Part shown: positions 20,933-29,798 of the stretch, in pieces
Position numbering within the stretch: position 1 is the stretch's first letter
How the letters are laid out: every line of letters starts with the position of its first letter
Source of the DNA: Streptomyces sp. P9-A4
GTDB lineage: Bacteria; Actinomycetota; Actinomycetes; Streptomycetales; Streptomycetaceae
NCBI RefSeq assembly: GCF_036634195.1
Contig: NZ_JAZIFY010000001.1
Coordinates: 5,218,501 to 5,282,500, forward strand
Direction of reading: 5' to 3'
Length of the DNA: 64,000 bases
Position numbers and translations under genes: made by a program
The notes under the pieces: model-generated
The model's database searches: none
The model's input: only the letters and a program-made list of their open reading frames with translations
Told to the model about the DNA's origin: nothing

Positions 20933-23626
20933 ATGGACCCGATCAACCCTGGGTCGCAGGAGTACGGTCACGACGCCGAGGGGGAGGCCCGCCAGGACCG
21001 CGGCGTGCCCGGACCCGCGCCCGCCGCCGCACCCGTACCCGCGAGGGCCCGCGTCGTCCGGCTCGTCTCCGGAGACCTGCTCGTCACCGTCAACCCCGTC
21101 GACGGCAGCGAGATCGAGGCCTGCCCGCCCGGCCGCGAACCGGCCGCCCCCCGCCCCCGTACTCCCGAGGAACGCGCCGAGGCCGCCCGCGCCGCGGCCC
21201 CGCCCGTCCCGCCGGGCCCCGCCGCGCCCCAACTGCCCCTCCTCGAACGCCAGGAGCAGCGCGACCGGCTCGCCGGCGTCCTCGGCCGAGGACGCTCCGC
21301 CCGGCTGACCGGCCCCGCCGGATCCGGCCGAACCGCCCTCCTCGACGCCGTCGCCGCCGACTGCGAGGGCCTCGCACCCGACGGGGTCATCCGCCTCTCC
21401 GGACACCACCGCACCCCCCTCGAACTTCTCCGCGAGCTGTTCACCGCCGTCCGCCACGCCCCGGACCACCGCCCCGACCGCGCCGAACTCCTCGCCCGGC
21501 TCGACGACATCGGCGCCGTCGTCGTCGTCGACGACCTGGAGTTCGGCGGCGCCGCCCTCGACGAACTCCTCGCCGCCGCCCCCGAATGCGCCTTCCTCCT
21601 CGCCGCGGGACCCGACACCCCCGCCCCCTCCGCCGGCGCACACATCGAGGAGATCCAGCTCGCCGGCCTCGGCCGCGGCGCCGCCCTCAAGCTCCTGGAG
21701 AGCGCCGTCGGCCGCACCCTCACCGACGAGGAGGCGAACTGGGCGGGCGACCTGTGGTTCGAGTCCGAGGGACTGCCGCTGCGCTTCGTCCAGGCCGGGG
21801 CGCTGCTCCGCCAGCGCGACCGACTGCGCGTCACCCCGGCCGAGTTCGACGCCTTCGGCGCCCTCGAAGAGGCCTTCGGGCCCACCGACCCCGACGCTGC
21901 CGCCGCCGTCGCCGCCGCGGCCTTCGACGGTCTCGACGACCCCGACATCGAACTGCGCGAGATACCTCTGCCCAGCCTCGGCGAGGGCGCCGCCCCCGCC
22001 GCCCTGCTCGCCTCCCGCCTCAGCCGCTCCGCGCAGACCGCCCTGCGCTTCGCCGTCGCCCTCGGCGGCGAGGTGCCGCACCAGGCCCACCTTCCGGCGC
22101 TCGTCGGCGACACCCACGCCGACGCCGCCCTCGGCGAACTCATGGCCTGCGGCCTGCTCTCCCCGGTCGGCCCCCGCTACCGGCTCGCCGCCGGGGTCCT
22201 CACCCAGCTCCTCGCCCAGGGGTACGAGCCCGAGGCCGCCGCCCGCGCCCACACCGTGGCCCAGCACTACGCCTGGTGGGCCGCCCACCCCTCCGTCACC
22301 CCCGAGCGGGCCGCCGCCGAGTCCGACGCCCTCCTCGCCGCCCTGTCCGTCCTCGTCGCCGGCCCCGGGACGGGCGGGTCCGTCGCCGACGTGGACGCCG
22401 ACGTCACCGCCGAGCACCGCGCCACCGCCGTCCTCCTCGCCCGCGCCGCCGCGCCCGCCTTCGCCGCCGGACTCCACTGGGGCGCCTGGGAGCGGGCCCT
22501 GCGCGCCGGACAGGAGGCCGCCCGGCTCACCGGCGAGGTCGCCGAGGAGGCCTACTTCCACCACGAACTGGGCGTCCTCGCCCTCTGCGCGGGCAACCTG
22601 GAGCGGGCCCGCGCCGAACTCGAGGCCTCCATCGGGATGCGCGGGGTGCTCGCCGACAAGCGCGGCACCGTCGCCGGCCGGCGGGCGCTCGCCCTCGTCG
22701 CCGACCTCTCCGGCGCGCACACGGGCCCGGTCCGCGCCGAGGAGCCCGTCTCCCCGCCGCGCGGCACCCCCGCCCTGCGCGGCCCGGCCACCGGGAGCGC
22801 CGCCGCCGTCACCGCCCCGCTGCCCGGCGGGCCCGTACGGCCGGCGCTGCCTCCCTCGGGTGCCGTGCAGGCCCCGGCGACCGCCCCGTTCCCGGCCTTC
22901 CCCGACTTCGCGGACGAGGGCCCGACGCTCATCACCCGCCCCGACTCCGGCCGCAAGGGGCCCGAGGGGGCGGGCAGGGGAGCGGCCGGGGGCGGCATCC
23001 TCAAGGGCGGCCTCCTCGGCGCCCGCCGCAACCTCGCCGCCGTCGGCGCGGGCGCGCTCCTCGTCGCCGTCCTCGGCACCGTCGTGACCCTCGGCGCCAC
23101 CTCCGGCAACGGCGACGACCCGGCCACCAACCGCGTCACCACCGACAGCACGGCGAGCGAGGGCTCCCCCGAGGACGGCACCGACGAGATTCCGGCCGAG
23201 GGCGAGGAGGGGGAGCCGGGCGAGACGGGGAAGCCCACCGGCTCCGGCTCCCCGAGCCCGTCCGGCTCCGGCAGCGCCTCCCCGACGGACCCGACGAGCT
23301 CGGGCAGCCCCTCCTCCGGCACCCCGTCCACCTCCGACAGCCCGACGGACACCACGGCCCCCACGACGACGGCGCCGCCCACGAGCCCGAACACGACGAC
23401 CGGGCCGCCGCGCCCGTCGACCACCCCGCCGAAGCCCAGCACCACCCCGCCGAAGCCGAGCAGCCCGACGCCGTCGACGACGCCGCCGGAGCCGAGCACG
23501 ACCCCGCCGACGACGACGAGCGCTCCTCCGGCGACGGGGGAGAACAGCCCCAGCAACTCCGCCTCCTCGTCCCTCGGCGGTCCGCCCGCCTCGGGCACCC
23601 CGGCCGGCTCGGAGACGCCCGCCTGA
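20933..23626 (+). CDS. Large membrane-anchored P-loop (STAND-like) protein with Ser/Thr/Pro stalk
   Basis: An 897-residue protein of unknown role. The order is a Pro/Ala-rich N-terminus, then an ATPase-like region with Walker A GPAGSGRT (127-134) and a Walker B-like strand AVVVVDDLEFGG (about 194-205). An alpha-helical region with a DLWFESEGLPLRFVQAGALL winged-helix-like segment and TPR-like helices follows (about 520-600), and a single membrane helix (RRNLAAVGAGALLVAVLGTVV, about 698-722). Last comes a 170-residue acidic then Ser/Thr/Pro-rich tail with PSTTPPKP repeats. The P-loop part should be cytoplasmic and the tail outside. The arrangement resembles STAND signalling ATPases, but the family assignment is inference. 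Start ATG 20933 is preferred to TTG 20918. Confidence 0.75.
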   Translation: MDPINPGSQEYGHDAEGEARQDRGVPGPAPAAAPVPARARVVRLVSGDLLVTVNPVDGSEIEACPPGREPAAPRPRTPEERAEAARAAAPPVPPGPAAPQLPLLERQEQRDRLAGVLGRGRSARLTGPAGSGRTALLDAVAADCEGLAPDGVIRLSGHHRTPLELLRELFTAVRHAPDHRPDRAELLARLDDIGAVVVVDDLEFGGAALDELLAAAPECAFLLAAGPDTPAPSAGAHIEEIQLAGLGRGAALKLLESAVGRTLTDEEANWAGDLWFESEGLPLRFVQAGALLRQRDRLRVTPAEFDAFGALEEAFGPTDPDAAAAVAAAAFDGLDDPDIELREIPLPSLGEGAAPAALLASRLSRSAQTALRFAVALGGEVPHQAHLPALVGDTHADAALGELMACGLLSPVGPRYRLAAGVLTQLLAQGYEPEAAARAHTVAQHYAWWAAHPSVTPERAAAESDALLAALSVLVAGPGTGGSVADVDADVTAEHRATAVLLARAAAPAFAAGLHWGAWERALRAGQEAARLTGEVAEEAYFHHELGVLALCAGNLERARAELEASIGMRGVLADKRGTVAGRRALALVADLSGAHTGPVRAEEPVSPPRGTPALRGPATGSAAAVTAPLPGGPVRPALPPSGAVQAPATAPFPAFPDFADEGPTLITRPDSGRKGPEGAGRGAAGGGILKGGLLGARRNLAAVGAGALLVAVLGTVVTLGATSGNGDDPATNRVTTDSTASEGSPEDGTDEIPAEGEEGEPGETGKPTGSGSPSPSGSGSASPTDPTSSGSPSSGTPSTSDSPTDTTAPTTTAPPTSPNTTTGPPRPSTTPPKPSTTPPKPSSPTPSTTPPEPSTTPPTTTSAPPATGENSPSNSASSSLGGPPASGTPAGSETPA

Positions 23627-23659
23627 CGGACGCACGGGGGGCGTACCGCCGTACGGAGA

Positions 23660-23706
23660 ACGGGGACGGCCCCGGGCGCGTTCACCGCACCCGGGGCCGT
23701 CCCCGT
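23660..23706. terminator. Bidirectional terminator between the stalk protein gene and nucS
   Basis: Perfect 17-base arms beginning ACGGGGACGGCC and ending GGCCGTCCCCGT flank a 13-base loop. The genes on each side converge on it. Confidence 0.85.
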
Positions 23707-23722
23707 ACCTCCGCCGCCGCCG

Positions 23723-24394
23723 TCAGAACAGCCGCAGCTTGTCGTCCTCGATGCCGCGCATCGCGTCGTAGTCCAGGACCACGCAGCCGATGCCCCGGTC
23801 CGTGGCCAGCACCCGCGCCTGCGGCTTGATCTCCTGCGCCGCGAAGACGCCCTTCACCGGCGCGAGGTGCGGATCGCGGTTGAGCAGCTCCAGATAGCGG
23901 GTCAGCTGCTCGACGCCGTCGATGTCGCCGCGCCGCTTGAGCTCGACCGCGACCGTCCCGCCGTCGGCGTCGCGGCAGAGGATGTCGACCGGGCCGATCG
24001 CCGTCATGTACTCGCGGCGGATCAGGGTGTACCCCTCGCCCAGGATCTCGATGCGGTCCGCCAGCAGCTCCTGGAGGTGCGCCTCGACGCCGTCCTTGAT
24101 GAGGCCCGGGTCCACACCCAGCTCGTGCGAGGAGTCGTGGAGGATCTCCTCCATCGTGATGATCAGTTTCTCGCCCGCTTTGTTGATCACGGTCCAGACG
24201 CCGGCCTCGGCCTCGGCCCCCTCCTTGAGGGTGCACGGCGGCGACATCCAGTTGAGCGGTTTGTACGCCCGGTCGTCCGCGTGGATGGAGACGCTGCCGT
24301 CTGCCTTGATCAGGATCAGACGGGGCGCGGAGGGCAGGTGGGCCGTGAGCCGGCCCGCGTAGTCCACGGAGCAACGGGCAATGACGAGACGCAT
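23723..24394 (-). CDS. nucS: NucS/EndoMS mismatch-specific endonuclease
   Basis: NucS cuts both strands at DNA mismatches and carries the non-canonical mismatch repair pathway of actinobacteria, which lack MutS/MutL. The 223-residue protein begins [16 protein letters not shown], the family N-terminus. It contains the RecB-like nuclease triad Asp-137 (GPVDILCRD), Glu-151 and Lys-153 (VAVELKRRG), with the same 14- and 2-residue spacing as archaeal EndoMS. The GTG nine bases upstream (24403) is in frame, but the ATG at 24394 fits the family. It interacts with the beta clamp in relatives, often through the C-terminal tail; here the end is DDKLRLF. Confidence 0.95.
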   Translation of the reverse strand: MRLVIARCSVDYAGRLTAHLPSAPRLILIKADGSVSIHADDRAYKPLNWMSPPCTLKEGAEAEAGVWTVINKAGEKLIITMEEILHDSSHELGVDPGLIKDGVEAHLQELLADRIEILGEGYTLIRREYMTAIGPVDILCRDADGGTVAVELKRRGDIDGVEQLTRYLELLNRDPHLAPVKGVFAAQEIKPQARVLATDRGIGCVVLDYDAMRGIEDDKLRLF

Positions 24395-24643
24395 GGTCCG
24401 CAACGCTACAAGACGGGCGCTCTTCCGCGCGATTCGGGCACCGGCCCGAGGCCGCCCGGCAGTGATCCTGAGCCGAACACCCGTCGGTTATCAGCCGGTT
24501 GTGTTCCCAATCTCCTGGTGCGGGCAGGACTGCGCGCTTACCGTGGAAGCTGGAGGTCGTCGTCCGTGCACGCTGCGTGGCGTACGGCCGGCCTTCGTCC
24601 CTGCCCGCAAGACCCCGTCCGCGGGGTCGCGAGAGGAGAACCC

Positions 24644-25036
24644 ATGTCGCTCGACGTCTCACCGGCTCTGTTGGAACAGGCCGAGCGAGGCGAGGTCGAC
24701 GAAGCCGACTTCGTCGACTGCGTCCGGACCTCCCTGCCCTTCGCATGGGAGATGATCAGTTCTCTGGTGGCCCAGCTGAAGGTCGACGGCGGAGAGTTCG
24801 CCGACAACCAGACGCCGCCGCCGAATGAGCAGGCACGTGGTCAGCTGCTGCGCGCGCTCGCGAGCGACGCCATTCGTGGTGCGCTGCAGCGGCACTTCGG
24901 AGTGCGTCTCGCATTCCAGAACTGCCACCGGGTGGCGGTGTTCCCGCTGGACCCGTCGGTGGACGAGCGGCTCGCCCGCTTCACGTCCGTACGGGGGCAG
25001 CTGCTGAACCAGTCGCCGGAACTGCGCGACTGCTGA
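24644..25036 (+). CDS. Conserved hypothetical protein (SCO5389 family)
   Basis: A 130-residue soluble protein, strongly conserved in Streptomyces as far as I recall, with no known function. It begins MSLDVSPALLEQAERGEVDE and has acidic helical segments, a short Gln/Asn/Pro loop (NQTPPPNEQ, about residues 55-63) and a compact C-terminal part with HRVAVFPLDPSVDERL. AGAGGAGAA about 8 bases before the ATG is a good ribosome site. It is divergent from nucS, about 250 bases away. No catalytic motif is seen. Confidence 0.82.
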   Translation: MSLDVSPALLEQAERGEVDEADFVDCVRTSLPFAWEMISSLVAQLKVDGGEFADNQTPPPNEQARGQLLRALASDAIRGALQRHFGVRLAFQNCHRVAVFPLDPSVDERLARFTSVRGQLLNQSPELRDC

Positions 25037-25110
25037 GACATGGTGCTGCCGCTCCGTATCGCGGTTGAACGCGATCGATGTGAGCCGACGCGCATCGGCA
25101 CCGACAGGTG

Positions 25111-25197
25111 CGGAGCGGCAGCACAGTCCCGGACCGGAGCACTCTCACAGGTCAGGACCGGAGCGGCAGCACAGTCCCGGACCCGAGCGCCCTCACA
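25111..25197 (+). repeat. Two-copy 39-base direct repeat
   Basis: The segment beginning CGGAGCGGCAGCACAGTCCC occurs at 25111-25149 and again at 25159-25197 with three mismatches, a 48-base period. The second copy runs over the stop codon of the convergent oxidoreductase gene. It occupies the gap between two converging genes. Confidence 0.75.
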
Positions 25198-26227
25198 CCA
25201 GCAGCGGCAGGACCTCCGCGCCCAGCCGCCGGACGTTCTCCTCGGTCGCCGCGAGGTCGCCCGAGCCCTCCGCGAGCAGCGCGAACCGTGTGATGCCCGT
25301 GCGCTCGGCGGTCGCCGCGAGCCGGTCCGCCGCCCGCCGTGGCGTGCCCACCGGGTGCAGACCGCACAGCAGCTCCGTGTACGCCACGGGGTCCCGCATC
25401 GCCCGGTGCCGGCCGTCGACCGTCACATGCGCGTCGAGGCCCTGCCTGAGCCAGCCCGGCATCGCCTTCACGAGTGCCTCGGCCGCGTCCGCGCCCCGGT
25501 CGGCGAGCTGCGCGACCCCCGCCGAGACGTGCAGGCCGCCGATCCGCGCGATCTCGTCCGGGTCCCGCCCGGCCTCCCGCGCGCAGCGCGCCCAGGCCCC
25601 GACCATCTCGGTCTTGTCCTCGTCGCCGCAGTGCATGCCCAGCAGCATCGGCAGCCCGCGCTCCGCGGCGAGCCGCACACTCCTCGGCGAGGTGCAGGCC
25701 ACCACGACCTCCGGCGCCGGATCGCCGCCGATCAGCTCGTCGGGGCGGGGCACGACCGGGACCTCCCGGAAGGCGAAGCGTTCTCCCTCGGCGCCCACGC
25801 GCGGCTCGGCGAGCCAGCGCAGCAGCAGGTCGAGGGATTCGGGGAACCCCTTCTCGTACGCGCCGAGACCCGCGCCGAAGACCTCCAGGTCCACCCAGGG
25901 CCCGCCCCGGCCCACCCCGAGGGTGAACCGGCCGCCCGAGGTGAGGTGCAGCAGCGCCGCCTGCTCGCCGAGGGCGACCGGGTGGACGGTCGGCAGCACG
26001 CTCACCGCCGTGGCCACCCGCAGCCGACGGGTGCGGCCGAGGAGCAGCGCGGCCAGGGTCACTGCCGACGGACAGACCCCGTACGGCACGAAGTGGTGCT
26101 CGGCCAGCCAGACCGAGTCGAGGCCCGCCTCCTCGGCGACCTCGGCGGTCCGCACCGCCCGGTGCAGGGCCTCTCCCTGCCCCTGACCCGGGAACTGGGC
26201 GGCCAGAACGAACGTACCCACGCGCAT
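25193..26227 (-). CDS. Luciferase-like (LLM class) flavin or F420-dependent oxidoreductase
   Basis: A 344-residue TIM-barrel enzyme of the bacterial luciferase superfamily. Typical features are GLDSVWLAEHHF (about 35-46), RLRVATAVSVLP, TSGGRFTLGVGRGGPW and PEVVVACTSPRSVRLAAERG. The substrate is unknown. Most such Streptomyces proteins use FMNH2 or F420. The ATG at 26227 (MRVGTFVLAAQ) has a strong AGGAGG upstream. A longer frame from 26680 crosses a promoter region and is not used. No operon partner is seen. Confidence 0.88.
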   Translation of the reverse strand: MRVGTFVLAAQFPGQGQGEALHRAVRTAEVAEEAGLDSVWLAEHHFVPYGVCPSAVTLAALLLGRTRRLRVATAVSVLPTVHPVALGEQAALLHLTSGGRFTLGVGRGGPWVDLEVFGAGLGAYEKGFPESLDLLLRWLAEPRVGAEGERFAFREVPVVPRPDELIGGDPAPEVVVACTSPRSVRLAAERGLPMLLGMHCGDEDKTEMVGAWARCAREAGRDPDEIARIGGLHVSAGVAQLADRGADAAEALVKAMPGWLRQGLDAHVTVDGRHRAMRDPVAYTELLCGLHPVGTPRRAADRLAATAERTGITRFALLAEGSGDLAATEENVRRLGAEVLPLLV

Positions 26228-26425
26228 CGCCTTCTGCCTCCTTGCGGCCGACGCGTATCTCCCCTCGCACTGGCACCAACGTCTGACACGTGCCAAAGGC
26301 AACGGCCGTTCATGAAGTTCTTGCGATTTTCGGCTAAGCCGTCCTTCGGCGGGCCCGGGGCACCGCGTCGCGGCCCGTAGGCTTGAACGAACGGTCCGTG
26401 TTCCCAGACCCCGTGAGGTGTGCCC

Positions 26426-26752
26426 GTGTCCCCGCGCCACAACCGTTCCCGAGGCGGCGAGAAGCCCGAACAGCAGGGCGACAACGGCGACCGGTACGGC
26501 GGCGCGCAACGCAGTGAGACCTGGCAGGGCGAGGAGTGGTACGTCCGCCTCGTCGCCGGAGCCAGCTCGCCCGGCAAGCGCTACCGCTGCCCCGGTTGCG
26601 ACCAGGAGATCCCCGGCGGCGCCCCGCACGTGGTCGCCTGGCCGGAGTACGGCGGAGTGGACGACCGGCGCCACTGGCACAAGGCCTGCTGGAACGCGAA
26701 GGACCGCCGCACCAGCAGGGTGCAGCGGTCCCGTAACGCGCCGAGGTACTGA
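26426..26752 (+). CDS. Small zinc-binding protein (CxxC...HxHxxC)
   Basis: A 108-residue protein with a disordered charged N-terminus (about 1-30) followed by a compact domain with Cys-55 and Cys-58 in YRCPGCDQ, His-68, and His-83, His-85 and Cys-88 in RRHWHKACW. The pattern suggests a zinc ribbon or treble-clef/HNH-like fold. Orthologues, as I recall, are often labelled ATP/GTP-binding protein, but no P-loop is visible here. The GTG at 26426 has GAGG seven bases upstream. The Arg-rich C-terminus may bind nucleic acid. Function unknown. Confidence 0.75.
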   Translation: MSPRHNRSRGGEKPEQQGDNGDRYGGAQRSETWQGEEWYVRLVAGASSPGKRYRCPGCDQEIPGGAPHVVAWPEYGGVDDRRHWHKACWNAKDRRTSRVQRSRNAPRY

Positions 26753-26792
26753 GCCGGGGTGCCGGGGGCACCGGGGCCGTACCCGCCGCGGC

Positions 26793-27635
26793 CTACACGT
26801 CCCGGCTGTTCAGCACGGCGTACGCACCGGCCAGGGCGGCCCCCGCGACCGCCGTCATGATCAGCAGCGGCTCCCAGCCCGCCGGGCCGCTGTCCCCGAA
26901 CGGGGGAGTGTCGCCGTACAGCGCGATCATCTGCGAGGGGATCGCGTAGGTGAACAGGAACTCCTGCACCGAGCGCAGCGTCTCGCTGAACATGAACAGC
27001 GCCGCCACCAGCGGCAGCAGCAGCAGGCCGATCATCACCGTGATCGCGCCGGCCGAGTGCCGGATGAGCGTGCCGAGCGCCAGCGAGAGCAGCCCCAGCA
27101 CGGCCAGGTAGGCGCCCGCGCCGACCGTCGCCCGCAGCCACTCGGACCCCGTCGGCTCGGCCGCCCCGTCCACGAGGGCGACCTGCACGACCGCCACCAG
27201 GGTGGCGACCACGGTGGTGACCGTGAAGACCAGCAGGAAGAAGACGATCGCCTTCGCCGTGAGCACCCGCGCCCGGCTCGGGCAGGCCGTCAGGGTCGTA
27301 CGGATCATGCCGGTGCCGTACTCGGAGGCGATCGTCAGCACCCCGAGGGTGATCACACAGATCGAGGCCGGCAGCATCCCGAAGAAGCCGAAGGTGAGCG
27401 CCGACTCCTCACCCATCGACTCCCCGGAGTTCGTCGCGACGGCCGCGACGCCCAGGCCGATGGTCAGCATCAGCAGGACCATCACCCCGAGCGTCCACAG
27501 CGTCGAGCGCACCGAGCGGATCTTCGTCCACTCGGAGGTGAGGGCGTCACCGAGGTGCGCCCTGCGGACCGGGATGGGGGAGACGTAGTTCTTGTACGGC
27601 GGCGCCGGGGCGTGGTGCGGTGCGGGGGCGGTCAT
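26793..27635 (-). CDS. ABC-2 family transporter permease (system 2)
   Basis: A 280-residue permease with six membrane segments. A Pro/His-rich cytoplasmic N-terminus precedes the conserved entry ALTSEWTKIRSVRSTLWTL, and IASEYGTGMIRTTLTACPSR is the characteristic loop of the ABC-2 subfamily. The start at 27635 overlaps the stop of its ATPase gene by four bases. The permease at 29016 shares the same motifs (SEWTKIRTV.ST.WTL and TEYSSGMIRTSL), which indicates a tandem duplication of the whole system. Confidence 0.88.
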   Translation of the reverse strand: MTAPAPHHAPAPPYKNYVSPIPVRRAHLGDALTSEWTKIRSVRSTLWTLGVMVLLMLTIGLGVAAVATNSGESMGEESALTFGFFGMLPASICVITLGVLTIASEYGTGMIRTTLTACPSRARVLTAKAIVFFLLVFTVTTVVATLVAVVQVALVDGAAEPTGSEWLRATVGAGAYLAVLGLLSLALGTLIRHSAGAITVMIGLLLLPLVAALFMFSETLRSVQEFLFTYAIPSQMIALYGDTPPFGDSGPAGWEPLLIMTAVAGAALAGAYAVLNSRDV

Positions 27636-28804
27636 CGGGCGTCCTTGGTGGTGTCGCTCGGCTGGGCGGGGCTCGACTGCTGGGGGCCCGGCGGCACGGC
27701 GGCCGGAGCGGCGTACGGACCGGGGGCGGGCGGCTGGCCGGGCGCTCCCGCGTACGGGTTCTGTCCGGGCGGCGGCGGGGCGTACCAGCCCTGCTGCGGC
27801 ACCTCCTGCACCACCGGCTGCTGCTGCGGCGTCCCGTATCCCGGGTGGCCGGGCTGCAGCGGCGGCTGGAGGTGCGCGAGCCGGTCGTCGGTCGAGCGGT
27901 AGTCCACCGCGCCCTGGGTCAGGCGCATGTACGCCTCTTCCAGGGAGGCCTGGTGCGGGGACAGCTCCCACAGCCGTACGTCCGCGCCGTGCGCCAGGTC
28001 GCTGATCCTCGGCAGCGGCAGCCCCGTCACGCGGAGCGCGCCGTCCGGCTCGGAGAGGACCTGCCCGCCGGCCTCCATCAGCGCCGCCGTCAGCTTCTCC
28101 CGCTGCGCCGGAGAGGTCTCGGGGGTCCGCACCCGGGCGAAGTCCGCGGAGTTCGCCGAGATGAAGTCCGTGACGCTCATGTCCGCGAGGAGCTGGCCGC
28201 GGCCGATCACGATCAGGTGCTCGGCGGTCAGTGCCATCTCGCTCATGAGGTGGCTGGAGACGAAGACGGTCCGCCCCTCGGCGGCCAGCTTCTTCATCAG
28301 GTTGCGGACCCAGAGGATGCCCTCGGGGTCCAGACCGTTCACGGGCTCGTCGAAGAGCAGCACCTGCGGGTCGCCCAGGAGCGCCGCCGCGATGCCCAGC
28401 CGCTGGCCCATGCCGAGCGAGAAGCCCTTGGAGCGCCGCCTGGCCACGTCCTGGAGGCCGACGACACCGAGGACCTCGTCGACGCGCTGCGCCGGGATGC
28501 CGGCGAGCTGCGCGAGCGACAGCAGATGGCTGCGCGCGCTCCGCCCGCCGTGCACGGCCTTGGCGTCCAGCAGCGCGCCGACCTGCCGGGGCGCGTTCGG
28601 CAGCTGCCGGAAGGGGTGGCCGCCGATCGTCACATGCCCCGCGGTGGGCCGGTCGAGCCCCAGGATCATCCGCATGGTGGTCGACTTGCCGGACCCGTTG
28701 GGCCCCAGGAACCCGGTGACGACACCGGGCCTCACCTGGAAGGAAAGGTTGTACACGGCCGTTTTGGCGCCGTAGCGCTTCGTCAGGCCGACTGCCTCGA
28801 TCAT
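27632..28804 (-). CDS. ABC transporter ATPase with Pro/Gln-rich tail (system 2)
   Basis: A 390-residue ATPase. Walker A GPNGSGKS is at 34-41, the signature region is FSLGMGQRLGIAAALLGDP, and Walker B is VLLFDEPVNGLDPEG. The GMGQR form of the signature is typical of this subfamily. Residues about 305-390 are an unusual tail rich in Pro, Gln, Gly and Tyr (PQQQPVVQEVPQQGW) that the neighbouring paralogue at 29799 lacks. It is coupled to the downstream permease. The substrate is unknown. Confidence 0.9.
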   Translation of the reverse strand: MIEAVGLTKRYGAKTAVYNLSFQVRPGVVTGFLGPNGSGKSTTMRMILGLDRPTAGHVTIGGHPFRQLPNAPRQVGALLDAKAVHGGRSARSHLLSLAQLAGIPAQRVDEVLGVVGLQDVARRRSKGFSLGMGQRLGIAAALLGDPQVLLFDEPVNGLDPEGILWVRNLMKKLAAEGRTVFVSSHLMSEMALTAEHLIVIGRGQLLADMSVTDFISANSADFARVRTPETSPAQREKLTAALMEAGGQVLSEPDGALRVTGLPLPRISDLAHGADVRLWELSPHQASLEEAYMRLTQGAVDYRSTDDRLAHLQPPLQPGHPGYGTPQQQPVVQEVPQQGWYAPPPPGQNPYAGAPGQPPAPGPYAAPAAVPPGPQQSSPAQPSDTTKDAR

Positions 28805-28937
28805 TCTCCAGCCCCATCGACAGGTCGGTCACATCCATGTCGGGGCGTGGCGGCCGAAGGCCGGAGCCCCCCGTATGAGCTAGGAGCTTATCCAGCCATT
28901 GACGGTTCCGGCGAAGCGGAGACGACCTCCGGGCAGT

Positions 28938-28984
28938 CCCTGGGGGAACCTCAGGGTTCTCCCCCAGGGGATCGGGGGAGAACC
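28938..28984 (-). terminator. Overlapping alternative hairpins between the two ABC systems
   Basis: In the 211-base gap, the segment GGTTCTCCCCC (28955-28965) can pair perfectly with GGGGGAGAACC (28974-28984). Extended to CCCCCAGGG, it can pair instead with CCCTGGGGGAACC (28938-28950) with a two-base bulge. The two structures exclude each other. They lie downstream of the permease gene at 29016 and upstream of the next ATPase gene. Confidence 0.5.
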
Positions 28985-29015
28985 CGCGGGGGATCCGGGG
29001 GGAGGACCGACCGGA

Positions 29016-29795
29016 TCAGGCGTCCCGCCTCTTCAGCACCACATAGCCGCCCAGCAGCGCCGCCACCACCCAGATCACCATGATCCCGAGCCCGCCCCAC
29101 GGGCCGTACGGAGCCTCCTGCGTGTTCATGGCGTCCGGGACGACCTGCATGATCTTCGCGCCCGCCTGGTCCGGGAAGTAGCGGGCGACCTCCTTGGCCT
29201 TCGGGACCGCCGACAGGATCTGCGAGACCAGGAAGAAGAACGGCACCAGGATGCCCAGCGACAGCATCGACGAGCGCAGCATCGCCGCCACACCCATCGA
29301 GAACAGCGCGATCAGGCCCATGTACAGCCCGGCGCCCACCACCGCCCGCAGGACGTTGTCGTCGCTGATCGAGGCCCGGTGCTCGCCGAGCAGGGCCTGC
29401 CCCAGGAAGAAGGAGAGGAAGCTCGTCACCAGGCCCACCAGGAGCGCGAGCCCGCCCGCGACCGCGATCTTCGAGAAGAGGAAAGTCGCGCGCTGCGGCA
29501 CGGCCGCCAGCGAGGTGCGGATCATGCCGGAGGAGTACTCGGTCCCCACCACCAGGACGCCGAAGACCACCATCGCCAGCTGACCCAGGATCATCCCGGA
29601 GAAGCTGATCAGGGTCGGGTCGAAGGTCGCCTGCTCGGCGCCCTTGAGGTCGTTGAAGGTGGAGTTCATCAGGGCGCACAGCGCCGCGCCCATCGCCACC
29701 GTGACGAGCAGGGCGCTCGCCAGCGTCCAGACGGTCGACGACACCGTCCGGATCTTGGTCCACTCGGACTGCAGGACCGCTGTTGCCGCTGCCAT
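29016..29795 (-). CDS. ABC-2 family transporter permease (system 1)
   Basis: A 259-residue permease with six membrane segments, starting with VLQSEWTKIRTVSSTVWTL and carrying the loop VGTEYSSGMIRTSLAAVPQR. It lies three bases downstream of its ATPase gene and is paralogous to the permease at 26793. The C-terminus (GYVVLKRRDA) matches the paralogue's AYAVLNSRDV. Confidence 0.88.
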   Translation of the reverse strand: MAAATAVLQSEWTKIRTVSSTVWTLASALLVTVAMGAALCALMNSTFNDLKGAEQATFDPTLISFSGMILGQLAMVVFGVLVVGTEYSSGMIRTSLAAVPQRATFLFSKIAVAGGLALLVGLVTSFLSFFLGQALLGEHRASISDDNVLRAVVGAGLYMGLIALFSMGVAAMLRSSMLSLGILVPFFFLVSQILSAVPKAKEVARYFPDQAGAKIMQVVPDAMNTQEAPYGPWGGLGIMVIWVVAALLGGYVVLKRRDA

Positions 29796-29798
29796 CGT

